From Chloroflexota bacterium (GTDB taxonomy: Bacteria > Chloroflexota > Dehalococcoidia > UBA2979), in the NCBI GenBank assembly GCA_947479915.1, contig CANKAU010000020.1, positions 1-38,642 on the forward strand: DNA of 38,642 nucleotides, given 5' to 3'. Shown here piece by piece: positions 23,070-30,832 of the stretch; the stretch's first letter is position 1, and every line of letters begins with the position of its first letter. A program made the position numbers and the translations under genes. Below the pieces are notes generated by a model. It was given only the letters and a program-made list of their open reading frames with translations, was not told where the DNA came from and did not search any database.

Positions 23070-24485
23070 CTAATTCCCGTGAGGATTCCGATGCAGTCGG
23101 AAGGCGCGAGCGATGCCGGTGACGCCGAGCAGCGCCGAGACTGCCGCGAGCGGCCATGCGAAGGCGCGGGGGAATCGTGCCACGGTGGCCGCCGCGACCA
23201 GCCCGGTCACGCCCGCCGCGAGGTTGAAGTTGCGCTCGTTGCGCGCGAGCGCGGAAGACAACGCACCCTGTGCGAGCGCTCCACCCAGGCTCGCCACCGT
23301 GGAGGGCACCTGCGGCCCGGAACCACGCGCCAGCGACCGCATGCGTCGCCGCCGCGAGCCGCCTCGGACGGAGCGTCCCTGAAGGCTGAGTTCCTGCGCG
23401 TCCGCAAGGTCGGCAAGGAACATCTCCTCCATCTTCGTGCCAAACGCCGGATCCTCGACGATGACGTCGATCTCCCAGTTCGTCATGAGGCCGGTGATGT
23501 TGAGGTTGGTGGAGCCGACGCGGGAGCACCAGCCATCAGCGACGATGGTCTTGGCGTGCATCATGGGGCCGCGGTACTCCCAGATGCGCGCGCCCGCCTC
23601 CAGCAGCGACCGGTAGTTGGTGCGCGAGAGCGCACCGACGATCGGCAGGTCGTTGGTGGACGGCAGCAGCAGTCGCACATCGATGCCATCGAGCGCCGCC
23701 GCGATCAGCGCCTCGCGCAGGATGCGGTCCGCGAGGAAGTAGGCGTCCGCGATCCAGATCCGATCCTCGACGCTGGCGGTGAGCACCTGCAGCAACCGGG
23801 AGATGCGCATCTTCCCCGGCTCCTGGATCACCACGCGCGTCGACATCTCGCCAGCCGGCGCGATGTCGTGCGCACGAGGACGCTCCGTCGCGGGAAGCGC
23901 CGTGCCGTTGAGGTCCCAGACTCCGGCGAAGGCCGCCTCGATGTCCGCGACGGCAGGCCCGGCAACCGCGATCGAGGTGTCGCGGTACGGCAGGCCGGTC
24001 TCTGGCTCGCGCTGAAGCCACGGATCGGCGACGCCGACTCCGCCGACAGAGCCATACGTTCCGTCTACGGCGAGCAGCTTCCGGTGATCGCGCCGGAATG
24101 CCGCGAGCGGCTCCACGAGCTGCGGCGGATTGATGACGCGCACGTCCACCCCGGCCGCGCGCATGTCGTTCCAGAACCGGTTGCCGACGTCCAACGAGCC
24201 GTACCAGTCGTACATGACCCGCACCACGACGCCCGCGCGGGCGCGCGCCGACATGGCTTCCGCGAAGCGGCGACCGATCGTGTCATTGCGGAAGATGTAG
24301 TTCTCGAAATGGATCCAGCGCGTCGCACCCTCGATCGCGCGGAGCCAGTCTTCGTAGGTCTCGTCGCCGTTCTGAAGCAGCGTCAGGGCGTTGCCCACAC
24401 GTAGTGGCGCGCCACTGGTGCGGGCGAGCGCATGCTCCGCCACGCGCTTCGGCTCGGGATCGTCCTCGCGTCGTTGTTCCTGCAC
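23070..24485 (-). CDS. Phospholipase D-like protein, cardiolipin synthase type
   Basis: A 471-residue protein with two complete HKD motifs. The first is in DHRKLLAVDGTYGSVGG (H134, K136, D141) and the second in MMHAKTIVADGWCSRVGSTN (H310, K312, D317). The spacing and N-terminal FENYIFRNDTIGRRF resemble cardiolipin synthases, which join two phosphatidylglycerol molecules. The usual N-terminal membrane helices are lacking. Instead the C-terminus has an arginine-rich patch (RRRRMR) and then a hydrophobic pair at about 427-469. The start was moved to the GTG at 24485 because GAGGAGGCCGCCC precedes it; the longer frame would overlap the divergent MBL gene. It could instead be another PLD-fold transferase. 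Confidence 0.85.
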   Translation of the reverse strand: MQEQRREDDPEPKRVAEHALARTSGAPLRVGNALTLLQNGDETYEDWLRAIEGATRWIHFENYIFRNDTIGRRFAEAMSARARAGVVVRVMYDWYGSLDVGNRFWNDMRAAGVDVRVINPPQLVEPLAAFRRDHRKLLAVDGTYGSVGGVGVADPWLQREPETGLPYRDTSIAVAGPAVADIEAAFAGVWDLNGTALPATERPRAHDIAPAGEMSTRVVIQEPGKMRISRLLQVLTASVEDRIWIADAYFLADRILREALIAAALDGIDVRLLLPSTNDLPIVGALSRTNYRSLLEAGARIWEYRGPMMHAKTIVADGWCSRVGSTNLNITGLMTNWEIDVIVEDPAFGTKMEEMFLADLADAQELSLQGRSVRGGSRRRRMRSLARGSGPQVPSTVASLGGALAQGALSSALARNERNFNLAAGVTGLVAAATVARFPRAFAWPLAAVSALLGVTGIARAFRLHRNPHGN

Positions 24486-24592
24486 GGGCGGCCTCCTCGA
24501 CGATGATACGGACGCCGCATGTCCGAAGTGATGATCGAAGTACGATCGAACGCGCAACCTCGTTCCAGTTCGGGTGCCACCGCGGCGGCTCG

Positions 24593-24598
24593 TACACT
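24593..24598 (+). promoter_or_regulatory. TACACT -10 element implying a leaderless MBL transcript
   Basis: TACACT ends six bases before the MBL ATG at 24605, so transcription would begin at or next to the start codon. A short GGAG also lies in that gap but is too close to act as a normal ribosome site. No clear -35 is seen. Confidence 0.4.
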
Positions 24599-24604
24599 GG
24601 AGCA

Positions 24605-25420
24605 ATGAGCCCGCACATCGATGACACCACCCGCCACGCCGCTCAGGGCGTGCGCGTGCGCTGGCTGGGCCACGCGACCACGGAGATCGTGGTCGACGGC
24701 GTGCGACTGCTCACCGACCCGCTCCTCGTGGACTCCATGGCCCCCCTCGTGCGCCGTCGAGCGCCGGAACCTGCGCTCATCACTCCCGACGACCCGATCC
24801 ACGCCGTGCTGATCTCCCATGCGCACCAGGATCACCTGCACCTCCCGTCGCTCCGGCTGCTCCCCGCGGGCACCAGGCTCCTCGTCCCGGTCGGCCTCGG
24901 CCGCTGGTTGGCGCGGCGCGGGTTCGCGCATGTGGAGGAGATGGCACCCGGCGACACGAGGTGGGTCGGCGCGGTACAGGTGCGCGCCACACGCGCGGCG
25001 CACGGTGGGCGGCGGCTGCCGCTCGGCCCGGACGCTCCCGCCCTGGGCTACGTGGTGCAGGGAAGCGCGGGCGTGTACTTCGCCGGCGACACCGGGCTGT
25101 TCGATGAGATGACCGACATCCCAAGGGCGCTCGACACGCCGCTGGTGGCGGCGCTGCTCCCGGTGGGCGGGTGGGGACCCACGCTGCGTGGCGGGCACAT
25201 GGATCCGGAGAGCGCCGCAGAGGCTCTGCGCCGCCTCGATCCGGCGCATGCGATCCCGATCCACTGGGGCACCTACTGGCCGCGCGGCCTGGGGCGGTGG
25301 CGCGCGGAGCGCTTCCACTCGCCCGGCGGCGCGTTCGACGCCGCCGCGACGATCGCGATGCCGGGCGTCCGCGTGCACGTGCTGCGACCGGGCGAGGCAC
25401 GCGCGCTGCCTGCCTCGTAG
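24605..25420 (+). CDS. MBL-fold metal-dependent hydrolase (UlaG/NAPE-PLD-like)
   Basis: A 271-residue metallo-beta-lactamase-fold protein. The metal motif is SHAHQDHLH (H72, H74, D76, H77). Further ligands are probably H133 (RAAHGG), the Asp in FAGDTG, and the His in PIHWGTYWP. The opening VRWLGHATTEIVVDGVRLLTDP is characteristic of the UlaG/RomA/NAPE-PLD branch, which includes lactonases and phosphodiesterases. NAPE-PLD-like members act on phospholipids, which would fit the divergent PLD-family neighbour, but this is inference. The ATG at 24605 is just after a TACACT box, suggesting a leaderless message. It is convergent with the receiver-domain gene, with only 22 bp between stops. Confidence 0.9.
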   Translation: MSPHIDDTTRHAAQGVRVRWLGHATTEIVVDGVRLLTDPLLVDSMAPLVRRRAPEPALITPDDPIHAVLISHAHQDHLHLPSLRLLPAGTRLLVPVGLGRWLARRGFAHVEEMAPGDTRWVGAVQVRATRAAHGGRRLPLGPDAPALGYVVQGSAGVYFAGDTGLFDEMTDIPRALDTPLVAALLPVGGWGPTLRGGHMDPESAAEALRRLDPAHAIPIHWGTYWPRGLGRWRAERFHSPGGAFDAAATIAMPGVRVHVLRPGEARALPAS

Positions 25421-25442
25421 CCCGCTGCCTCGAAGCGGCGCG

Positions 25443-25844
25443 CTAGCGGGCGCGCAGCTCGCTCTCGTTGACCAGTGCGACGAGCGTGTCGAGATCGAAC
25501 GGCTTGCGCAGCAGACCGCGCGCGCCGAGCTCCTGCACCAGCCCCTCCTGGTGATGCGCGCCCGTCACCAGCACCACCGGGATCGCTGCTTGTGGGCCGG
25601 GCAACGCGCGCTGGCGCTCGCGGAACGCCTGTCCGCTCATCTCCGGCAGCGTCAGGTCGAGCAGGATCAGATCGGGCAGCCATTCATCGAGGACCGCAAG
25701 CGCAGCCTTTCCGCTGCCCGCGGTGCGCACCTCGTGCCCCTCGTCCGTGAGCGCGTCGAAAACCACCATCTGGACCGCTGGCTCATCATCGATCACGAGC
25801 ACGCGCCGCGGAGCGGGAACGCCGTCGGGCGGCTGGGACGTCAT
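25443..25844 (-). CDS. Single-domain response regulator (receiver only)
   Basis: A 133-residue CheY-like receiver with no output domain. Visible conserved residues are the acidic pair in VLVIDDEPAVQ, the phospho-Asp in LILLDLTLPEMSG, the Thr in VVLVTGAHH and the Lys in LLRKPFDLD. Such proteins relay phosphate or bind a partner on phosphorylation. No complete kinase lies beside it, but the DNA just upstream on the same strand reads as the C-terminal end of a histidine kinase, suggesting it once followed its partner. The nearby hybrid kinase has its own receiver. ATG at 25844 is preceded by GGATGAGCTGA, a weak ribosome site. Confidence 0.9.
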   Translation of the reverse strand: MTSQPPDGVPAPRRVLVIDDEPAVQMVVFDALTDEGHEVRTAGSGKAALAVLDEWLPDLILLDLTLPEMSGQAFRERQRALPGPQAAIPVVLVTGAHHQEGLVQELGARGLLRKPFDLDTLVALVNESELRAR

Positions 25845-25920
25845 TCAGCTCATCCGCTCGATCGACGATGGGCAGCCACAGCGACATCGTCGTCCCGCTC
25901 TCTGTCGTCGCTGCGCGCAC
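25786..25920 (-). pseudogene. Probable remnant of a histidine kinase C-terminus
   Basis: Minus-strand frame 25920-25786 encodes 44 residues including GTTMSLWLPIVDRADEL. GTTxxLWLP is the typical last strand of the HATPase domain in PAS/hybrid histidine kinases, and such tails commonly run into the gene of a cognate receiver, as here. An in-frame TGA lies directly upstream, and the ICL-type gene's stop is only 22 bp away, so no other kinase sequence remains. It overlaps the receiver gene by 59 bp. I read it as the scar of a deletion that removed the kinase. It is short, so chance resemblance is possible. Confidence 0.5.
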
Positions 25921-25942
25921 TCACCATGCATTCGCGAGGATG

Positions 25943-26815
25943 CTACTCCGTGGCGTACCGCTGCTCGAGCGCGTCGTAGCGCGGCTTGTCGACCAACCGT
26001 TGACGCTCGGCGAACGTCGCGACCTGATCCACAACGCCGGCGATCGAGCCGGTGTCATGAATGTGACCGAGGACGCGCTGCATCCCCGTGACCGCCGCCT
26101 GCAGCGCGGCGTTCGCGTACAGCACCATCGCGTACCCCATGTCCGCCAGCTCCGCCTGACCAAGGATCGGCGTGTTGCCGCCGTACACGAGGTTGAGCAA
26201 CGCCGGTGCGCCGGCCTGCGCAGGGATCGCGCGGATCTCCTCGGCGTTCCGGGGCCCCTCGATGAAGAGGCAGTCTGCGCCGGCCTCCACCGCGCGCGCC
26301 GCGCGGTCCATCGCATCGTCGAAGCCGGTGCACGCGATCGCGTCGGTGCGCGCCATGATCAGCGTGTCGTCGCTGCGGCGCGCCTCCACTGCGGCACGGA
26401 TCTTCGTGACGAACTCCAGCGTCGGCACGACCTCCTTCCCGTCGAAGTGGCCGCAGCGCTTGGGGAAGACCTGGTCCTCGATCTGGATGCAGTTCGCACC
26501 TGCGCGCTCCAACACGCGCACGGCGTGACCGGCGTTCACCGCGTTCCCGAAGCCCGTGTCCGCGTCCACGATGATTGGCACGGTGGTCGCGTCCCGAATC
26601 GCGCCGACGTGGTCGGCGAGCTGGGTGAGACTGACGAAGCTCAGGTCGGGCAGGCCGAGGTACGTGTTCGTGACACCCGCGCCGGTGACGTAGACCGCCT
26701 CGAACCCCAGGTCTTCGGCGATTCGGGCGGTCAGCGCGTTGGGACAGCCGGGGACCAGCATCCCGTCCCGCCGGGCGATGCGTGCGCGCAGGATGGCGCC
26801 GGTGGATTCGGCCAT
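25943..26815 (-). CDS. Isocitrate lyase/PEP mutase superfamily protein
   Basis: A 290-residue C-C bond lyase of the ICL/PEPM fold. The metal and substrate loop is IIVDADTGFGNA (D84, D86), followed by IEDQVFP (E113, D114) and the mobile catalytic loop KRCGH (119-123), whose cysteine is the general acid in isocitrate and methylisocitrate lyases. At this length it resembles methylisocitrate lyase, dimethylmalate lyase or oxaloacetate decarboxylase rather than full-size isocitrate lyase. With an MmgE/PrpD protein 4 kb away, a methylcitrate-like role is possible but unproven. ATG at 26815 follows GAGGGCACC. It is divergent from the sortase-like gene. Confidence 0.9.
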   Translation of the reverse strand: MAESTGAILRARIARRDGMLVPGCPNALTARIAEDLGFEAVYVTGAGVTNTYLGLPDLSFVSLTQLADHVGAIRDATTVPIIVDADTGFGNAVNAGHAVRVLERAGANCIQIEDQVFPKRCGHFDGKEVVPTLEFVTKIRAAVEARRSDDTLIMARTDAIACTGFDDAMDRAARAVEAGADCLFIEGPRNAEEIRAIPAQAGAPALLNLVYGGNTPILGQAELADMGYAMVLYANAALQAAVTGMQRVLGHIHDTGSIAGVVDQVATFAERQRLVDKPRYDALEQRYATE

Positions 26816-26851
26816 GGTGCCCTCGATTCGTCTCGCGATCCGTGTACCCGT

Positions 26852-26880
26852 GTTCTAGCGGCTCGCGTCTGCGCCGACAA
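26852..26880 (-). promoter_or_regulatory. Candidate promoter for the ICL/PEPM gene
   Basis: On the minus strand TTGTCG (26875-26880) and TAGAAC (26852-26857) are exactly 17 bp apart, four of six matches each. The -35 overlaps the likely -35 of the divergent sortase-like gene. Confidence 0.45.
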
Positions 26881-26904
26881 ACGCCGCGAGGACGTGGGTA
26901 GGAT
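26874..26904 (+). promoter_or_regulatory. Candidate promoter for the sortase-like gene, leaderless
   Basis: CCGACA (26874-26879) and TAGGAT (26899-26904) are 19 bp apart. The -10 ends seven bases before the ATG at 26912, so the transcript would start at the initiation codon. The TAGGAT overlaps an alternative in-frame ATG at 26903, which argues against that codon being used. Confidence 0.4.
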
Positions 26905-26911
26905 GGAACAC

Positions 26912-27703
26912 ATGTCGCAGCGCCTTTCCCGGTTCACGCTCGTGCTCGGCGCTCTCGCCGCGATCCTCCTCGCCGGCTGCGCGGACAGCGCCACGCCATC
27001 GCCGCCGGCGACCGGGAGCGCTGCAGGCACCGGCACGTCCGAGGCCGCGCCGAGCACACCCACGCGCGGGACGCCCTCGGTCACCCCATCGTCGACGCCC
27101 GCGACGGCAACCGGCACGCCTCCGCCGGCCGATCTGCGCGCGCAGCGACTGCGCATCCCGGCGCTCGGCATCGACGCGCCCGTGCAGGCGAGCACGATCA
27201 TCCCGGACACCTCGACGCCGCGCCCCGGCTGCCCGGCACCGCCCCCCGGCCAGACCACGCTGACGGTGCCGGACCAGGGCGTTGCCACGCCGGGCGAGCC
27301 CATCGAGGGCTTCGAGAACAAGACGTGGATCTTCGGGCACAGCCGCTGGCTGGGGCAGCCGGGCGTCCTGTTCGGCCTGCCGAACCTGAACATCGGGGAC
27401 GAGGTCTTCGTGGACGGTCTGGACCGGCGCACCTCGACCGAAGTCACGCGCCGCCGGTTCGTCGTCGGCGGGCTGTACCTCACGGACATCGACTCGGGCG
27501 GGAAGCTGGTGGGCGGCGAGACGCCGTTCGAGACTGCCGGCACGCCGAGCGTCATCCTGCAGACGAGCGTCCGCGAGGATGGCCCCGGCCCGTGGATCCT
27601 CAACCAGCAGCAGGTGCTGGCGAAGTCGCGCAATCTGGTCGAGGGCGACCTGAACGACCCATGCAAGTACCTGCTGCTCTTCGTCTTCGCCCGCGCCTCC
27701 TGA
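26912..27703 (+). CDS. Sortase-fold lipoprotein with Ser at the catalytic Cys position
   Basis: A 263-residue protein with an N-terminal lipoprotein signal (lipobox LLAGC, C23), a Ser/Thr/Pro-rich linker at about 25-72, and a class E/F-like sortase domain from RIPALGIDAPVQ onward. The family histidine is H143 in WIFGHSRWLGQPGVLFGLPNL. The strand that normally ends TLxTC reads VILQTSV, putting S219 where the nucleophilic cysteine should be. R261 near the C-terminus could be the third residue. C107 and C251 might form a disulfide. Without the cysteine, transpeptidation by the usual mechanism is unlikely; a binding or serine-based role is possible. It is preceded by a leaderless-type promoter. 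There is no LPXTG substrate nearby. Confidence 0.75.
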   Translation: MSQRLSRFTLVLGALAAILLAGCADSATPSPPATGSAAGTGTSEAAPSTPTRGTPSVTPSSTPATATGTPPPADLRAQRLRIPALGIDAPVQASTIIPDTSTPRPGCPAPPPGQTTLTVPDQGVATPGEPIEGFENKTWIFGHSRWLGQPGVLFGLPNLNIGDEVFVDGLDRRTSTEVTRRRFVVGGLYLTDIDSGGKLVGGETPFETAGTPSVILQTSVREDGPGPWILNQQQVLAKSRNLVEGDLNDPCKYLLLFVFARAS

Positions 27704-27716
27704 TCGCGACCCCTGC

Positions 27717-27744
27717 ACGACAGCCGTGATGGGTGCGCTACTAT
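27717..27744 (+). promoter_or_regulatory. Candidate promoter for the CoA-transferase operon
   Basis: ACGACA (27717-27722) and TACTAT (27739-27744) are 16 bp apart; the -10 matches TATAAT at four and the -35 matches TTGACA at four of six positions. The leader would be about 40 bases, with GGGGAG before the ATG at 27790. Confidence 0.5.
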
Positions 27745-27789
27745 CCCCGCTGCGCCGAGGTGCGGCGCGCAGTCGCGGGGAGATGCAGC

Positions 27790-30420
27790 ATGCCCGGTGT
27801 GTTCGAGGGATTCACGGTCGTCGAGCTCGCGGATCGACGGAACCAGTTCGCGGGCAAACTGCTCGCCGAGTCCGGCGCGCGCGTCATCCAGGTGGAGCCA
27901 GTCGGCGGCAGCCCGGCGCGCTGGACCGGTCCGTTCGTCGAGGACCAGCCGGACGCGGACCGCTGCCTCGACTACTGGTTCTGGAACACCGGCAAGGACA
28001 GCGTTGCGATCGACATCACCCGCAAGCCGGGCGCTGATCTGTTGCGCCGGCTCCTCGCCACGGCGGACGTATTCATCGAGAGCACGAAGCCCGGGACGCT
28101 CGCCGCGCTCGGCCTCGACTACGCATCGGTCGCGCCGAGCAACGCGGGGCTGATCTACCTGTCGCTGACCGACTTCGGACAGGACGGCCCGTGGGTCGGC
28201 CATGAGATGAACGACCACGCGCACCTCGCCTCTGGTGGCGTCATGGGCAGCAGCGGCTACTCCGATCCAAAGGAGACGCCGATCGGCGGGCAGCGCGCCC
28301 ATTCGTTCAGCATGTCCAGCGTCGTCGCCACGCACACCATCACCGCAGCGCTCTTCGAGCGCCTGTCGAGCGGCATCGGCCAGTACGTGGACGTCGCGAT
28401 CCACGACGTGGTCGCCGGCAGCACCGAGGCGGCCGTGCCGCAGTGGCTCTGGTACAACCAGCCACTGCTCCGCCAGACGGGCCAACACGCCCGCGCCACG
28501 CAGGGCCGCCCCGCCGCGATGCCCACCGCGGACGGCCGCTTCATCCAGGGCTCCAACGCCCAGTTCAACGACCGCAACTGGCCGCAGTTCGTCGCGTGGC
28601 TGAAGGAGGTCGGCGTCGGCGAGGACCTCTGGGACGAGAAGTGGAACGACGCGACGTACCGCAACGCGAACCTCCGCGCGGTCGTCGATCCCGTCCTCGA
28701 GGCGTTGTGCGCGAAGGTGCCCGCCGACGAGGCGTTCGTCCGCGGCCAGGCGGCCGGCATCCCGTGGACGGTGATCCGCGCGCCCGAGGAGAACCTGGCG
28801 TTCAAGCACTTCCAGGAGCGCGGCTACTGGACCGAGGTTGAGCAGCCCGAGATCGGGAAGACCGTCCAGTTCCCCCGCGCGCTCTTCTCCAGCGACGGCC
28901 TCGGCTCGCGACCCGCGCGACGTGCGCCGCACCTGGGCGAGCACACGCGCACCGTCCTCGCTGAGATCGGAATCGCCGAGGCGACCGTCGCCGCGTACAT
29001 CGAAACGGGCCTCGTCTTCGCGGCCGCGAACTCTGCGCCGGTCGCGGCGCCCGCGATCACCGCCCGTGTGACCTCGAAGGTCGCGGGGCGCGAGCGCGCC
29101 GCGAGCGCGCCGACGCTGCCGCAGGGCTTCCTCAACGGCACGAGGATCATCGACCTCTCGTGGAAGACGGTCGGGCCGTGGGCGGGGCGCATGCTCACGC
29201 CGTACGGCGCGGAGGTGATCCACATCGAGCCGCCGCTGCGGCCGGACGACCACCGTTTCCACGCGTCCCCCTCGACCGGCCCGGCCGCGCAGGGCCAGCA
29301 GGAGTGGCGCGGCCGCCCGTGGCGTGGCGAGGGCAACCAGGCGCCCTACTACTCCGACCCGTACTGGAACCAGCTGCACAGCGGAAAGCTTGCGGTGAAC
29401 CTCAACACGAGGCACCCGGAGGGCATGAAGCTCATGCAGCGCCTGATCCAGCAGAGCGACGCGCTGACGGAGAACTTCAGCGGGGGCGTGCTCACCAGTT
29501 GGAAGCTCGGCTGGGAGGAGCTGCACGCGCTGAACCCGCAGCTCGTCTACCACTCCACCTCGGGCTTCGGACACAAGGGCGAGTGGGGCGGGTTCCGGTC
29601 GTACGGCCAGATCGCTCAAGGGGCGAGCGGCCTGACGTTCACGTCCGGCCTGCCGGGCAAGATGCCCGCGGGCTGGGGCTACTCGTACATGGACGTCACG
29701 GGCGGCTGGTGCGGCGGCCTCGGGCTGATCATGGGACTGCTGCAGGCGAAGCGGACGGGCGAGGGCGTGCGCGTCGACTACGCGGTGACCGAGGCGGGCA
29801 TGGCCCTCCTCGGCCCCTACTTCCTCGACTACCAGGTCAATGGACAGCCGACGCGACGACCGGGCTTCCCGCCGGGCAACCACAGCGAGTTCCCTGCCGT
29901 CGCTCCGCACAACACCTACCGCTGCGCCGGCATCGACCGGCAGGGGCAGGACTGGTGGGTGTTCATCGCCGCTGAGACGCAGCCGCAGTTCGAAGCCCTC
30001 GCCACCGCGATGGGCAAGCCGGAGCTCCTGAGCGACGCGCGCTTCGTGTCGAACGAGGCACGCGTGGCGAATCAGGATGTGCTGGACGAGATCATCTCCA
30101 CGTGGACGGCGCCTCGACGCCGCTACGAGATCCAGACGGTGCTGCAGGCGGCCGGCGTGATTGCCGTCGCGGTGCAGGGCGCCGAGGATCGCGTGGAGTA
30201 CGACGAGCAGCTGCGCCATCGCGAGATGTACCCGGTGATCGCAGCGCCCGAGGTCGGCGACGTGGACATCGAGCGGTTCGTCCCGCGACTGTCGCGGACG
30301 CCCGCGGCGGCGGCGATCCGCGCGCCGCAGCTGCGCGAGCACACGGAGTACGTGTACGGCGACCTGCTGGGCCTGAGCAGCAGCCAGATGCAGGACCTTG
30401 AACGCGACGGCGTGATCTAG
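27790..30420 (+). CDS. Bimodular CaiB/BaiF (class III) CoA-transferase
   Basis: An 876-residue protein made of two family III CoA-transferase units, each about 400 residues, in one chain. Unit 1 (about 1-410) begins EGFTVVELADRRNQFAGKLLAESGA, and D206 in QYVDVAIHD is the expected catalytic aspartate that forms the acyl-enzyme. Unit 2 (about 440-876) begins NGTRIIDLSWKTVGPWAGRMLTPYGAEVIHIEP; the matching position in VRVDYAVTE is E668. Such enzymes move CoA between organic acids. A fused pair may work as an internal pseudo-dimer, since the family normally forms interlocked dimers. ATG at 27790 follows GGGGAGATGCAGC. The cupin gene follows after 19 bp. Confidence 0.93.
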   Translation: MPGVFEGFTVVELADRRNQFAGKLLAESGARVIQVEPVGGSPARWTGPFVEDQPDADRCLDYWFWNTGKDSVAIDITRKPGADLLRRLLATADVFIESTKPGTLAALGLDYASVAPSNAGLIYLSLTDFGQDGPWVGHEMNDHAHLASGGVMGSSGYSDPKETPIGGQRAHSFSMSSVVATHTITAALFERLSSGIGQYVDVAIHDVVAGSTEAAVPQWLWYNQPLLRQTGQHARATQGRPAAMPTADGRFIQGSNAQFNDRNWPQFVAWLKEVGVGEDLWDEKWNDATYRNANLRAVVDPVLEALCAKVPADEAFVRGQAAGIPWTVIRAPEENLAFKHFQERGYWTEVEQPEIGKTVQFPRALFSSDGLGSRPARRAPHLGEHTRTVLAEIGIAEATVAAYIETGLVFAAANSAPVAAPAITARVTSKVAGRERAASAPTLPQGFLNGTRIIDLSWKTVGPWAGRMLTPYGAEVIHIEPPLRPDDHRFHASPSTGPAAQGQQEWRGRPWRGEGNQAPYYSDPYWNQLHSGKLAVNLNTRHPEGMKLMQRLIQQSDALTENFSGGVLTSWKLGWEELHALNPQLVYHSTSGFGHKGEWGGFRSYGQIAQGASGLTFTSGLPGKMPAGWGYSYMDVTGGWCGGLGLIMGLLQAKRTGEGVRVDYAVTEAGMALLGPYFLDYQVNGQPTRRPGFPPGNHSEFPAVAPHNTYRCAGIDRQGQDWWVFIAAETQPQFEALATAMGKPELLSDARFVSNEARVANQDVLDEIISTWTAPRRRYEIQTVLQAAGVIAVAVQGAEDRVEYDEQLRHREMYPVIAAPEVGDVDIERFVPRLSRTPAAAAIRAPQLREHTEYVYGDLLGLSSSQMQDLERDGVI

Positions 30421-30439
30421 GACCGAGGACGGAGCGAGC

Positions 30440-30832
30440 ATGACCGACCGCGAGCAGATGACGAAGCCGTACATCGTGCGGGCCACGCCCTCGGAGAGCA
30501 CGTTGCAGACGCGCGGGATGGAACGCATCCCGGGCGTGACGAGCGACACTGTGGGCGCCTCGAAGCTGTGGATGGGCTACGTAACGGCCGCGCCGAACGA
30601 CCGAGGGCCGGCGCACCATCACGGCGAGGCGGAGACGGGCGTGTACGTGCTGAAGGGGCGCCTGCGCGTCTACTTCGGCGAGGACTTCAAGGAGTTCATC
30701 GAGGCTGGACCGGGCGACTTCATCTGGGTGCCGCCGCACGTCCACCACATCGAGGAGAACCCGTACGACGAGCTGTACGAGGCGGTCCTCGTGCGCTCCC
30801 CCGACAACATCGTCGTGAACCTCGGCGAGTAA
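30440..30832 (+). CDS. Cupin domain protein
   Basis: A 130-residue single-domain cupin. Motif 1 is HHHGEAETGVYVLKGRLRVYFG with the metal-binding histidines and glutamate. Motif 2 is PGDFIWVPPHVHHIEENP with the last histidine. This is the pattern of small metal-binding cupins, which include dioxygenases, isomerases and sensors. The immediate position after the CoA-transferase (19 bp) implies one transcript and a role on the same substrate, though the reaction is unknown. The ATG at 30440 follows GGACGGAGCGAGC. The stop codon sits in the loop of a hairpin at 30820-30841. Confidence 0.9.
   Translation: MTDREQMTKPYIVRATPSESTLQTRGMERIPGVTSDTVGASKLWMGYVTAAPNDRGPAHHHGEAETGVYVLKGRLRVYFGEDFKEFIEAGPGDFIWVPPHVHHIEENPYDELYEAVLVRSPDNIVVNLGE

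Noticed and set aside
25443-26815. Receiver gene as part of an operon with the ICL/PEPM gene.
   Set aside because: They share a strand, but the 98-bp gap carries a kinase-like tail, which better explains the receiver's position as a leftover of a kinase-receiver pair.
26731-30549. A minus-strand open frame of about 1270 codons opposite the CoA-transferase gene.
   Set aside because: Arg/Val/His/Leu-rich composition without any domain; it is the antisense shadow of a GC-rich gene whose plus-strand product is a clear enzyme.
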